A DNA stretch of 64,000 nt from Rufibacter tibetensis (GCF_001310085.1 NZ_CP012643.1:2449001-2513000), one strand, 5' to 3'; shown: positions 55,028 to 63,961, counted from the stretch's first letter. The notes: generated by a model not told the origin, from the letters alone. Made by a program: numbers and translations.

Positions 55028-55035
55028 CAAATTTA
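55028..55035 (-). promoter_or_regulatory. -7 box (TAAATTTG) of arginase-fold gene
   Basis: Exact TAnnTTTG match on the minus strand, 21 bp before the start codon. Confidence 0.6.
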
Positions 55036-55162
55036 GGTATTTATAAGCCATTAGAAAGAAGCATTTTTAACAAAATGGCGAAAGAGACGCAGGCCTGTTT
55101 TGTTTTTTTTAATGGTATTTTGCATTATATTAACCGAACAAACAACTTAGAGAGAAGAATTT

Positions 55163-56929
55163 ATGAAAGTAACCCGGGTTTTTGATTTATTAACCAACCA
55201 GTTACAGCAGTTTCCGCAACCAGACTGCCTGGCCGCAAAAATCAATGGAGAATGGGTGAAGTACAGTACTCAGCAAGTGCTGGATACAGCCAACAGGTTG
55301 AGCCTTGCGCTGATCAAGTCTGGGATCAGGAAAGACGACAAAGTGGCGCTTATCTCCATGAACCGCCCGGAGTGGACTTTTTCTGACTATGGCATTCAGC
55401 AAACCGGTGCCGTAAGCGTGCCGTTGTACCCTACCATTACGGTGGAAGATTACCGGTACATCCTGAAAGATTCTGAGGCCAAACTGATTCTGGTCTCTAC
55501 GGAGGACCTGTACAACAAAGTAAAAGAAGCCGTTGCTGATCTTCCGGGAGTGCAGGAGATCTATACCTTTGACCGCGTACCCGGCGCCAAGCACTGGTCT
55601 GAGCTGCTGCAACTAGCCGATGGCGAAGACCCGGCTACTCTGGAACCCTACAAAGCAGACGTTACTCCTAATGACCTGCTTTCCATTATTTATACCTCTG
55701 GTACTACCGGCGCTCCTAAAGGGGTAATGCTCTCGCACAACAACCTGGTGAGCAACTTCACCAATGTGAAGCCGTTTGTGCCGGTGAACCAGGAGCACCG
55801 GGCCTTGAGCTTCTTGCCGCTTTGCCATATCTATGAGCGCATGGTGTCTTGCATCTACTTCTCAGTGGGGGTGTCTATCTATTTTGCTGAGAGTATTGAA
55901 AAAGTGGGCGATAATCTCAGGGAAGTAGGACCGCACATCTTTGTGACCGTGCCGCGCCTGCTGGAAAAAGTGTATGACAAAATTGTGGCTAAGGGGGGAG
56001 AGTTGACCGGCGTGAAAAAAGGGTTGTTCTTCTGGGCGTTAGCGCTTGGCCAGAAATACGACACCCGCACCTCGCCGGGCTTCCTGTATGACACACAGTT
56101 GAAACTGGCCCGTAAGCTTATCTTCTCTAAATGGCAGGATGCGTTAGGCGGAAACGTAAAAGTGATTGTGTCTGGTGGAGCAGCCTTGCAACCACGGTTG
56201 GCCCGCGTGTTCTGGGGAGCTAACATCCGGATCATGGAAGGTTACGGTCTAACTGAAACGTCACCGGTAATTGCCGTGAACCGCTATGAGCCGGAGAACA
56301 ACGTCATCGGCACCGTTGGTCCCGCTATCAACAACGTGGAAATCAAGATAGCCCAAGACGGTGAAATCCTTACCCGTTCTGAGAGCGTGATGGTGGGCTA
56401 CTACAAACGCCCTGACCTGACCGCCGAAGTAATTGACCCAGACGGCTGGTTCCATACCGGAGACATTGGCGAACTGGTAGAAGGCAAGTTCCTCAAAATT
56501 ACTGACCGCAAGAAAGAGATGTTCAAAACCTCTGGCGGTAAGTACATAGCGCCTCAGTTAATTGAAAATAAACTGAAAGAGTCTTTGGTGGTGGAGCAGG
56601 TGATGGTGGTAGGCGAAGGCGAAAAATTCCCTTCTGCCTTGATTGTCCCAGCCTATGAAGGATTAAAAGAGTGGTGCCGTATCCGCAATGTTCCTTACTC
56701 TACCGATGAGGAAATGATCAAGAAGCCTGAGGTGATAGCTAAATTCCAGAAGGAAGTAGACCGCATGAACGAGCATTTGGCGCAATACGAGCGAATCAAA
56801 AAGTTTGTGCTGCTGCCTAAACTCTGGAGCGTTGAAACCGGGGAAATGACCCCTAAACTCAGCATCAAGCGTAAGGTCATCACCACCAACTATCGTGAGT
56901 TAATTGACAGCTTATATCGCACTGCTTAA
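55163..56929 (+). CDS. Long-chain acyl-CoA ligase (AMP-forming)
   Basis: 588 residues. It activates fatty acids to acyl-CoA through an acyl-AMP intermediate. The P-loop YTSGTTGAPKG (177-187), the YGLTETSP motif, the GWFHTGDIGE hinge motif and a C-terminal catalytic Lys region (MTPKLSIKRK) are all present. The length and sequence fit FadD/FadD15-type ligases of Bacteroidota. It lies just before the MarR/beta-oxidation cluster, has its own terminator, and probably supplies that pathway. Confidence 0.93.
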   Translation: MKVTRVFDLLTNQLQQFPQPDCLAAKINGEWVKYSTQQVLDTANRLSLALIKSGIRKDDKVALISMNRPEWTFSDYGIQQTGAVSVPLYPTITVEDYRYILKDSEAKLILVSTEDLYNKVKEAVADLPGVQEIYTFDRVPGAKHWSELLQLADGEDPATLEPYKADVTPNDLLSIIYTSGTTGAPKGVMLSHNNLVSNFTNVKPFVPVNQEHRALSFLPLCHIYERMVSCIYFSVGVSIYFAESIEKVGDNLREVGPHIFVTVPRLLEKVYDKIVAKGGELTGVKKGLFFWALALGQKYDTRTSPGFLYDTQLKLARKLIFSKWQDALGGNVKVIVSGGAALQPRLARVFWGANIRIMEGYGLTETSPVIAVNRYEPENNVIGTVGPAINNVEIKIAQDGEILTRSESVMVGYYKRPDLTAEVIDPDGWFHTGDIGELVEGKFLKITDRKKEMFKTSGGKYIAPQLIENKLKESLVVEQVMVVGEGEKFPSALIVPAYEGLKEWCRIRNVPYSTDEEMIKKPEVIAKFQKEVDRMNEHLAQYERIKKFVLLPKLWSVETGEMTPKLSIKRKVITTNYRELIDSLYRTA

Positions 56930-56934
56930 GGCAC

Positions 56935-56987
56935 GTGTAAAACAGAAGGGGGAGACGCAGATATGTGTCTCCCCTTCTGTTTTACAC
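56935..56987 (+). terminator. Terminator of acyl-CoA ligase gene
   Basis: 21-bp stem with one bulged G (GTGTAAAACAGAAGGG... / ...CCCCTTCTGTTTTACAC). It holds a TAAAACAG core shared with the palindrome family. Confidence 0.85.
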
Positions 56988-56995
56988 TAGGCTGG

Positions 56996-57029
56996 TTTAG
57001 GTCCTGTTTTTAAGAAAAGAGCCTTTAAA
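56996..57029. repeat. Intergenic palindrome family, copy at 57.0 kb
   Basis: TTTAGGTCCTGTTTTTAAGA / AAAGAGCCTTTAAA: a recognisable copy right after the ligase terminator. Confidence 0.6.
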
Positions 57030-57166
57030 TAGTAAAGTTATAATAAACTATAAATGGAGGATGATTAGCATTGTGATAATCAACTGACCATAAATGTGCT
57101 CGCAATAAGCAGTATTTGTGATAGAAGGGTTCTTTGTTAAGGAATTATAAAATTATTTGTTTATAG

Positions 57167-57178
57167 TATGCAAGCATA
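57167..57178. promoter_or_regulatory. Possible MarR operator TATGC-AA-GCATA
   Basis: Short inverted repeat centred about 18 bp upstream of the -7 box of the MarR gene, where binding would block RNA polymerase. Confidence 0.4.
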
Positions 57179-57189
57179 ACATTTTTTTC

Positions 57190-57197
57190 TAAATTTG
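57190..57197 (+). promoter_or_regulatory. -7 box (TAAATTTG) of MarR gene
   Basis: Exact TAnnTTTG match 20 bp before the ATG at 57218. Confidence 0.65.
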
Positions 57198-57217
57198 GTA
57201 AGAGACATATACACCAC

Positions 57218-57652
57218 ATGAAAGCAAACGAGACGGTTGACTATAATATCAAAGTATGTTGGCACGCCATCGCACGCATGTACAACACCCAGGCGGTGAA
57301 GAATGACATTACCACGTCTATCGGGTTTGTGCTGCTGAACATTGACCCTGAGAAAGGCACGCCTGCCACCAAGATTGCGCCGCTTTTAGGATTAGAGGCC
57401 AGAAGCCTTACCCGCATCCTGAAAAGCATGGAAGAAAAAGGCCTTATCTACAAAGTAGCCGATGAGCAGGATAAACGCTCCGTCAGGATTTTACTCACAG
57501 AACTCGGTCTGGAAAAGCGGGAGGTGAGTAGGGTCACGGTTCGGCAGTTCAACCAGAAGGTGCGTGACCTGATCCCCGAAAGCCAACTGCAGGTATTCTT
57601 CCAGGTGGTGGGGCAGATCAATGATATCATTGAGTCAAAGAAAGTGTTTTGA
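57218..57652 (+). CDS. MarR-family transcriptional regulator
   Basis: 144 residues. A winged-helix domain is clear: TSIGFVLLNIDPEKGTPATK, then the recognition helix region LEARSLTRILKSMEEKGLI, and the wing DEQDKRSVRILLTELG. It is first in line with the beta-oxidation genes, so it most likely controls them and itself in response to acyl-CoA or fatty acid. A short inverted repeat overlaps its promoter. Confidence 0.92.
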   Translation: MKANETVDYNIKVCWHAIARMYNTQAVKNDITTSIGFVLLNIDPEKGTPATKIAPLLGLEARSLTRILKSMEEKGLIYKVADEQDKRSVRILLTELGLEKREVSRVTVRQFNQKVRDLIPESQLQVFFQVVGQINDIIESKKVF

Positions 57653-57690
57653 TGCCTTGAGTACCGGAGCAGCTGGCCCAATCGGTTTCT

Positions 57691-57713
57691 AGGCAATTTT
57701 TCTAAAACAGCCT
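57691..57713. repeat. Intergenic palindrome family, copy at 57.7 kb
   Basis: AGGCAATTTTTCT / AAAACAGCCT: a good copy in the 123-bp gap between marR and the next gene. Confidence 0.6.
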
Positions 57714-57775
57714 GCAAACTGAACCTGAAAAGGAAATTCGTGCTACGCACATCTTGATACTAAAACAGAGTAACT

Positions 57776-60178
57776 ATGAAGAGAATCATTAAAAAGGTGG
57801 CGGTGTTAGGCTCGGGCATTATGGGCTCGCGCATTGCCTGCCACTTTGCTAACATTGGCGTGCAGGTGCTGTTATTAGACATGGTGCCGCGTGAGTTGCT
57901 GCACGAGGAAGAAGCCAAAGGCCTTACCTTGGAGAATAAACTGGTGCGCAACCGCATAGTGAATACCGCGCTGCAAACGGCCATTAATTCTAACCCAGCC
58001 CCCCTTTACCGTAAAACTGATGCCCGGCTCATTCAGACCGGGAACTTTGATGATGACCTACCCTCCATTGCTACCTGCGACTGGACCATTGAGGTAGTGG
58101 TAGAAAACCTGAAAATAAAGCAAAGTGTGTTTAGCCAAGTGGAGCAGTTCCGGAAGCCGGGCACTTTAATCACCTCCAACACATCAGGTATTCCCATCCA
58201 CTTAATGCTGGAGGGCCGTTCCGATGATTTCAGAAAACACTTTTGCGGAACTCACTTCTTCAACCCTCCACGTTATTTGAAGCTGCTGGAGATCATCCCC
58301 ACAGAGGAGACTGATCCGGAAGTCATCAACTTCCTCTTAAACTACGGCGACCTGTACCTGGGCAAAACTACAGTGCTAGCCAAAGACACCCCCGCGTTCA
58401 TCGCGAACCGGGTAGGCATTTATGGCATCATGCAGGTGCTGCACGTCATGGAGAAACTGGGCCTGAACGTGGACGAGGTAGACCGCTTAACAGGCCCGGT
58501 AGTAGGTCGGCCTAAATCTGCCACCTTCCGGACTTCAGATGTGGTGGGTCTAGATACACTGGCCAAAGTAGCACAAGGCTTATACCACACCGTTGAAACG
58601 GATGAAAAGCGTGACCTGTTCCAACTGCCTGCCTACATTCAGCAGATGTTGGAAAGAAACTGGCTGGGTGATAAAACGCGGCAAGGCTTCTACAAGAAAA
58701 CCAAGACTCCTGAAGGGGCCACCGAGATCCTGACGCTGGACCTGAATACCATGGAATACGGACCTAAGCAGAAAGTTAGGTTCCAGAGCATGGAAACGCT
58801 CAAGCCTATTGAAGACCTGCGCAAGCGCCTCAAAGCGTTTAGCCAAGCCCAAGACAAAGCCGGCGATTTCTTTAGAGAGACTTCGTACGGCCTATTTCAA
58901 TATGTTACCAACCGCATTCCTGAAATCTCCGACGAACTTTACCGCATTGATGATGCCATGCGTGCTGGATTCGGTTGGGAAATCGGGCCATTTGAAACTT
59001 GGGATGCCCTTGGGGTACGAGAAACCGTTTCAGCCATGGAAGCCGCCGGTTACAAACCAGCCGAATGGATTTACGAGATGCTGGAAACGGGCCATGAAAC
59101 CTTCTATCGCAGCCAGAACCACCAGCGCCAGTACTATGACCTGCTCACCAAAGATTACCGCCAGATTCCGGGGACCGAACATTTCGTGCTGCTGGATGTA
59201 CTGCGCGGCACCAACGTTGTCTGGAAAAATGCCGGTTGCTCCATAATTGACTTAGGCGACGGTATCCTGAACGTGGAGTTTCACTCCAAAATGAACGCCA
59301 TGGGCAGTGAGATCATCCAAGGGCTGAACAAAGGCATTGATCTAGCCGAGCAGAGCTTCAGAGGCGTGGTAGTGGGCAATGAGGCCGCTAACTTTTCTGC
59401 CGGAGCGAACCTAGGCTTGGTGTTCATGTACGCCCTGGACCAAGACTACGATGAGCTCAACCTCATGATCAAGCAGTTCCAGAACACCATGATGCGTATG
59501 CGTTACTCGGCCATTCCGGTAGTGGCGGCGCCGCACGGCTTGACACTAGGTGGTGGTTGTGAGCTGTGCCTACATGCCGACAGAGTACAGGCAGCCGCCG
59601 AGTCTTACATTGGCTTGGTAGAATTTGGTGTAGGCTTGATCCCGGGCGGTGGCGGAACAAAAGAAATGACCTTGCGCACCTCAGCCGCCTACGAAGAAGG
59701 TGATACCGAATACAACTCGCTCCGGAACGTGTTCATGACCATTGGTACGGCTAAAGTCTCCACCTCAGCCGCCGAAGCGTACGACCTTGGCTTTATGCGC
59801 CACGGCGACGGCATCACCCTCAACACCAACCGTCAGCTCGCCGAAGCCAAAGCCGAAACCATTCTCCTCGCAGAAGCCGGGTACACTAGACCTACGCCAA
59901 AGACCAACATCAAGGTGCAAGGCCGCGGTGGTTTAGGGATGTTCATCACAGGTGCCCACGCCATGCACGCGGCCGGCTTCATCTCAGAACATGACCGTAA
60001 AATTTCTGAGAAGCTGGCTTACGTGATGTGCGGCGGAGACCTGTCCATGCCGTCTGAGGTATCAGAGCAATACCTGTTGGATCTAGAGCGCGAAGCCTTC
60101 CTGAGTCTATGCGGTGAGCGCAAGACCTTGGAACGCATCAAGAGCATCTTGACCACCGGTAAGCCCCTGCGGAATTAG
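57776..60178 (+). CDS. Bifunctional 3-hydroxyacyl-CoA dehydrogenase / enoyl-CoA hydratase
   Basis: 800 residues, cytoplasmic, central to beta-oxidation. The NAD-binding motif VAVLGSGIMGSRIA is at the N-terminus, with the dehydrogenase halves through about 480 (catalytic HFFNPPR segment). The crotonase domain is C-terminal (about 490-800) with FSAGANLGL and the oxyanion region GLTLGGGCELCL, then ESYIGLVEFGVGLIPGGGGT. This order is the reverse of FadB/FadJ. It is second in the cluster after marR, and thiolase and acyl-CoA dehydrogenase follow. Confidence 0.93.
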   Translation: MKRIIKKVAVLGSGIMGSRIACHFANIGVQVLLLDMVPRELLHEEEAKGLTLENKLVRNRIVNTALQTAINSNPAPLYRKTDARLIQTGNFDDDLPSIATCDWTIEVVVENLKIKQSVFSQVEQFRKPGTLITSNTSGIPIHLMLEGRSDDFRKHFCGTHFFNPPRYLKLLEIIPTEETDPEVINFLLNYGDLYLGKTTVLAKDTPAFIANRVGIYGIMQVLHVMEKLGLNVDEVDRLTGPVVGRPKSATFRTSDVVGLDTLAKVAQGLYHTVETDEKRDLFQLPAYIQQMLERNWLGDKTRQGFYKKTKTPEGATEILTLDLNTMEYGPKQKVRFQSMETLKPIEDLRKRLKAFSQAQDKAGDFFRETSYGLFQYVTNRIPEISDELYRIDDAMRAGFGWEIGPFETWDALGVRETVSAMEAAGYKPAEWIYEMLETGHETFYRSQNHQRQYYDLLTKDYRQIPGTEHFVLLDVLRGTNVVWKNAGCSIIDLGDGILNVEFHSKMNAMGSEIIQGLNKGIDLAEQSFRGVVVGNEAANFSAGANLGLVFMYALDQDYDELNLMIKQFQNTMMRMRYSAIPVVAAPHGLTLGGGCELCLHADRVQAAAESYIGLVEFGVGLIPGGGGTKEMTLRTSAAYEEGDTEYNSLRNVFMTIGTAKVSTSAAEAYDLGFMRHGDGITLNTNRQLAEAKAETILLAEAGYTRPTPKTNIKVQGRGGLGMFITGAHAMHAAGFISEHDRKISEKLAYVMCGGDLSMPSEVSEQYLLDLEREAFLSLCGERKTLERIKSILTTGKPLRN

Positions 60179-60202
60179 GGAAGGGGAACCGCCTCTTCTT
60201 GA

Positions 60203-60235
60203 TTTGTCATCCTGAAAGGACCTTGTGGGCGAACT
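60203..60235. repeat. Left 33-bp terminal inverted repeat of GIY-YIG cassette
   Basis: Begins TTTGTCATCCTGAAAGGACC. Matches the reverse complement of 60539-60571 at 31 of 33 positions. It contains a small internal hairpin, TCCT-GAA-AGGA. Confidence 0.92.
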
Positions 60236-60250
60236 AGACAAGCAGAAGCT

Positions 60251-60534
60251 ATGAAAGACCATAACTACTTTGTCTACGTCATCTGTAATCCCGGCAAAAC
60301 TGTTCTTTATACAGGAGTGACAAATGATCTGGAAGTGCGGTTGCAGCAGCACAAAGACAACCGGGGAAAGCCGGAAAGTATTGCTGCTACAAGTTGTTGT
60401 ATTATGAACGTTATATAAATGTGGAGCAGGCTATAGACAGAGAAAAGGAAATTAAGCTGATGGGACGGGAAGCAAAAGAAACGTTGATAAAATCAATGAA
60501 CCCGAAGATGAGTTTTCTGTACATAGCCAGCTAA
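60251..60534 (+). pseudogene. GIY-YIG endonuclease, frameshifted
   Basis: From the ATG at 60251 the frame reads MKDHNYFVYVICNPGKTVLY then TGVTNDLEVRLQQHKDNRGKPES. This has the VYV and YTG halves of the GIY-YIG motif and the conserved Arg and His. After about residue 46 the frame is lost and ends at ATAA. A different frame from about 60385 continues with YKLLYYERYINVEQAIDREK and ends TLIKSMNPKMSFLYIAS, the family's C-terminal half with its catalytic Glu. A short deletion near 60375-60390, perhaps between TGCT repeats, would explain it. This is a UvrC/URI-type single-domain protein, now probably inactive. Confidence 0.85.
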
Positions 60535-60538
60535 TTGC

Positions 60539-60571
60539 AGTTCGCCCACAAGGTTCTTTCAGGATGGCAAA
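60539..60571. repeat. Right 33-bp terminal inverted repeat of GIY-YIG cassette
   Basis: Begins AGTTCGCCCACAAGGTTCTT, five bases after the nuclease stop. See the left repeat for the match. Confidence 0.92.
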
Positions 60572-60612
60572 GTGGGAGATTTTATTAAAACACCTCAAAA
60601 ACAGAAAAGAAA

Positions 60613-61791
60613 ATGCAAACTGCCTATATAGTTGCCGGATTCAGAACCGCCGTGGGAAAAGCGCCCCGCGGAGTATTTCGGTTTACCCGGCCCGATGATT
60701 TAGCCGCCGATGTGATCAAACATCTGCTGGCCTCGGTGCCGCAATTAGACCCCGCCCGAGTTGACGACCTTCTGGTAGGAAACGCAGTGCCCGAGGCGGA
60801 GCAAGGCCTGCAGATGGGACGCATGATTTCTCTCTTGTCCTTGCCCATCAACGTGCCCGGCGCCATCATGAACCGTTACTGCGGCTCAGGGATAGAGACC
60901 ATCGCTACCGCATCTTTCAAGATACAGTCTGGCATGGCCGATTGTATCATTGCCGGAGGCGCGGAGTCCATGAGTTTGGTGCCTGTGGTGGGCTGGAAAA
61001 CCTCCCCTAACTACAAAATCGCGAAAGAGCACCCAGAGTATTACCTGAGCATGGGTTTGACTGCCGAAGCAGTGGCGCATGATTTCAAAGTAAGCCGTGA
61101 AGACCAGGATGCCTTTGCCTATGCTTCGCACCAGAAAGCCATCCGGGCCATTGAGGAAGGCCGGTTCAGAGACCAGATTGTGCCTATCAACGTGGAAGAG
61201 ACTTTCCTGGATGAGAACGGTAAAAAGAAAACCCGCTCCTACGTGGTAGACACGGATGAAGGTCCGCGTGCTGATACGTCTTTGGAGAAACTGGCCAAAC
61301 TTCGGCCGGTGTTTGCTGCCAACGGAAGTGTAACTGCCGGTAACTCTTCCCAAACTTCAGACGGAGCAGCCTTCGTGATTGTGATGAGTGAGCGCATGGT
61401 GAAAGAGCTGAACATTGAGCCGATTGCTCGTCTGGTGTCTTACGCTGCCGAGGGAGTGGATCCGCGCATCATGGGTATGGGGCCAGTAAAAGCTATTCCG
61501 CGCGCGTTGAAAAATGCCGGCATGAATCTGCAGGACATCGACATCATTGAAATGAACGAAGCATTCGCGTCACAGTCCATTGCGGTGATGCGAGAACTGG
61601 GCATTGATCCAGACAAACTGAACCCGAACGGAGGCGCCATCGCCTTAGGTCACCCACTAGGCTGTACCGGGGCCAAATTGAGCGTGCAGCTCTTCAGTGA
61701 TTTGCGTCGCGAAAACAAGAAATACGGCATGGTGACGGCCTGCGTAGGCGGTGGACAGGGTGTGGCAGGGATTTACGAATTTTTAAAATAA
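60613..61791 (+). CDS. Acetyl-CoA C-acyltransferase (thiolase)
   Basis: 392 residues. It performs the last, thiolytic step of beta-oxidation, releasing acetyl-CoA. Active-site Cys90 lies in NRYCGSGIETI. GHPLGCTGAK carries the catalytic His and CVGGGQGVAG the second Cys, all intact. Length is standard. It follows the dehydrogenase/hydratase gene across the GIY-YIG cassette and is 15 bp before the acyl-CoA dehydrogenase gene. Confidence 0.96.
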   Translation: MQTAYIVAGFRTAVGKAPRGVFRFTRPDDLAADVIKHLLASVPQLDPARVDDLLVGNAVPEAEQGLQMGRMISLLSLPINVPGAIMNRYCGSGIETIATASFKIQSGMADCIIAGGAESMSLVPVVGWKTSPNYKIAKEHPEYYLSMGLTAEAVAHDFKVSREDQDAFAYASHQKAIRAIEEGRFRDQIVPINVEETFLDENGKKKTRSYVVDTDEGPRADTSLEKLAKLRPVFAANGSVTAGNSSQTSDGAAFVIVMSERMVKELNIEPIARLVSYAAEGVDPRIMGMGPVKAIPRALKNAGMNLQDIDIIEMNEAFASQSIAVMRELGIDPDKLNPNGGAIALGHPLGCTGAKLSVQLFSDLRRENKKYGMVTACVGGGQGVAGIYEFLK

Positions 61792-61806
61792 ACAGCATCT
61801 AAATAT

Positions 61807-63594
61807 ATGGAAACTGTAAGCAGAACATTAAGGGGCGGGGAGTTCATTATCAAGGAGACCAACGCCCAGGACGTTTTCATTCCGGAGGATTTCTCTGAGG
61901 AACAGCGCATGATGGCTGAAACAGCCCAGCAGTTTGTGCAGGCAGAGGTGCAGCCACTGGTAGAGCGCATGGACAACCACGAGGAAGGCTTATTAGAAGA
62001 CCTGATGAAAAAAGCGGGGGATTTGGGCTTGTTCGGGGTGGCTATTCCAGAAGAATATGGCGGGCTGAACATGGACTTCAACTCGTCTTTACTTGTAACC
62101 GAATCTGTTGGGCCTGGACACTCGTTCCCCGTAGCTTTTGCAGCCCATACGGGAATTGGAACCTTGCCTATTCTGTACTTCGGTACTGAGGAGCAAAAAG
62201 CTAAATACATCCCTAAACTAACTACCGGCGAGTGGACCTCATCATACTGTTTAACAGAGCCAGGTTCCGGGTCTGATGCGTTGGCCGCCAAAACCAAAGC
62301 TATTCTAGACGTAGAGGGCGATAACTATATCCTGAACGGCCAGAAAATGTGGATCACCAATGCTGGCTTCGCCGATGTATTCATTGTGTTTGCGCAGGTA
62401 GACGGTGACAAGTTCACCGGTTTCATTGTAGATAAAGGCGCCGAAGGATTAAGCCTGGGCAATGAAGAGCACAAAATGGGCATTAAAGGATCTTCCACCC
62501 GCCAGGTGTTCTTCACTGATTGCAAAGTGCCGAAGGAAAACGTGCTGGGTGAGATTGGTAAAGGCCATTTGATTGCCTTCAACATCCTTAACATCGGTCG
62601 GATTAAACTGGCTGCGGCTTGTCTGGGAGCTTGTAAGAGCGTAGCCGATCTATCCGTGAAATATGCCAATGAACGCATCCAGTTCAAAATCCCGATCTCC
62701 AAATTCGGAGCGATCCGGCATAAATTGGCCGAGCAAGCCATCCGCATTTTTGCGGTAGAATCAGCACTGTACCGTTGCGGTCACGACATCCACAACAAAG
62801 AGCAGGAACTGCTGGCCGCTGGGAAAAGCTACAACGAAGCTGTATTGGAAGCCGCCCGCGAGTTTGCCGTGGAGGCTGCCATCCTAAAAGTGGACAGCTC
62901 TGAGGTGCTGGACTACGTGGTGGACGAAGGCGTGCAGATCTACGGCGGGTATGGCTTCTCCGCTGATTACCCCATGGACCGTGCCTACCGCGATGCCCGC
63001 ATCAACCGCATCTTTGAAGGGACCAACGAGATTAACCGCATGCTCATCGTGGACATGGTCTTGAAGAAAGCCATGAAAGGCGAACTGGATTTGATGGGCC
63101 CTGCCGCCGCTGTGCAGCAGGAATTAATGGAAATCCCTGATTTCGGGGATGAAGACACCAGCCTGTTTGCTTACGAGAAGAAAGCTGTTGGCAAATTCAA
63201 GAAAGCCGTGTTGCTGACTGCCGGAACCGCCGTGCAGAAGTTCATGATGACCCTGGACAAAGAGCAGGAAATCTTGATGTACATCGCTGACATGGCCATC
63301 CAAACCTACATTGCGGAGTCTACTTTGCTGCGGGTTGAGAAACTGGTAAGCCGCAACGGCGAAGAAGCCACTTCCCGTCAACTGGATATGATGCGCGTGG
63401 TGATCAATGATGCCGCTGACCGTATCAACAAAGCTGGGAAGGAAGCTAACGCGGCCATGACCGAGCCGGGTGACGAGCAGAAACTACTGCTGATTGGCTT
63501 GAAACGCTTTACCAAACTGGAGCCGTTCAACACCAAAGAAGCGCGTCGTCGGGTTGCTGCGGAGCTGATCAAAGCAAACGAGTACGTGTATTAA
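61807..63594 (+). CDS. Acyl-CoA dehydrogenase
   Basis: 595 residues, the longer type with a C-terminal extension beyond the standard 380. It is the FAD enzyme of the first beta-oxidation step. Motifs include GVAIPEEYGGLNMDF, YCLTEPGSGSDA, the MWITNAGFADVFIVFAQV strand, and the C-terminal QIYGGYGFSADYPMDRAYRD and GTNEINRMLI of the catalytic domain. The extra 170-residue helical tail resembles that of VLCAD/ACAD9-like enzymes, suggesting long-chain substrates. Last gene of the cluster, followed by a terminator. Confidence 0.95.
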   Translation: METVSRTLRGGEFIIKETNAQDVFIPEDFSEEQRMMAETAQQFVQAEVQPLVERMDNHEEGLLEDLMKKAGDLGLFGVAIPEEYGGLNMDFNSSLLVTESVGPGHSFPVAFAAHTGIGTLPILYFGTEEQKAKYIPKLTTGEWTSSYCLTEPGSGSDALAAKTKAILDVEGDNYILNGQKMWITNAGFADVFIVFAQVDGDKFTGFIVDKGAEGLSLGNEEHKMGIKGSSTRQVFFTDCKVPKENVLGEIGKGHLIAFNILNIGRIKLAAACLGACKSVADLSVKYANERIQFKIPISKFGAIRHKLAEQAIRIFAVESALYRCGHDIHNKEQELLAAGKSYNEAVLEAAREFAVEAAILKVDSSEVLDYVVDEGVQIYGGYGFSADYPMDRAYRDARINRIFEGTNEINRMLIVDMVLKKAMKGELDLMGPAAAVQQELMEIPDFGDEDTSLFAYEKKAVGKFKKAVLLTAGTAVQKFMMTLDKEQEILMYIADMAIQTYIAESTLLRVEKLVSRNGEEATSRQLDMMRVVINDAADRINKAGKEANAAMTEPGDEQKLLLIGLKRFTKLEPFNTKEARRRVAAELIKANEYVY

Positions 63595-63629
63595 TTACGT
63601 TATTAACACCTTTTTGCCAAAACGCCTCC

Positions 63630-63670
63630 AAAACAGAAAGCTCCGCCAAAGTAGCGGGGCTTTCTGTTTT
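63630..63670 (+). terminator. Terminator of beta-oxidation cluster
   Basis: 17-bp stem with one wobble (AAAACAGAAAGCTCCGC / GCGGGGCTTTCTGTTTT), followed by TC. Confidence 0.85.
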
Positions 63671-63693
63671 TCTAGGGTATGCTTACAGTTTTC

Positions 63694-63722
63694 GCTGGCG
63701 CGAGCTTGCAGCTCGTGTCTGG
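63694..63722. repeat. REP-like hairpin, copy 3
   Basis: GCTGGCGCGAGCTTGCAGCT followed by CGTGTCTGG: the same design and similar bases as the copies at 46913 and 46995, but less regular. Confidence 0.5.
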
Positions 63723-63961
63723 ACGCATGTCTGATGATCTACCTAAATGCGTCTATTTTTCCTTTCCTTAATCAGTAGTCTTGCATGGGTTTTACCTCTG
63801 TAACCCTCTTCTTCCTACAGGTTTCTACCAATTCTGAAAAGGCTAAAGGTTAGGATAGATTTATTAAAATTTTTAATGAAATAATGTTTCTTTTTAAATA
63901 AGCTCTCTATACCTTAGGTGTATCACCTTTCTATTAGTAGGCTCACCTTAAACTAGTTACT

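Larger units (their letters stand above)
60203..60571. mobile_element. 369-bp cassette: GIY-YIG nuclease framed by 33-bp inverted repeats
   Basis: Two 33-bp inverted repeats (31 of 33 identical) enclose a GIY-YIG nuclease reading frame and little else. It lies in the gap between the bifunctional dehydrogenase and thiolase genes, so it has entered the beta-oxidation operon. No target duplication could be seen by eye at the borders. It looks like a small, possibly non-autonomous or homing-like mobile unit. Confidence 0.75.
63595..63961. other. 367-bp intergenic region with terminator and REP-like hairpin
   Basis: Contains the operon terminator (63630-63670) and a REP-like hairpin (63694-63722). 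The rest is AT-rich with no gene seen. Confidence 0.6.

Noticed and set aside
54994-55185. Small plus-strand frame before the acyl-CoA ligase
   Set aside because: It overlaps both neighbours and looks like chance coding; the -7 box of the divergent gene lies inside it.
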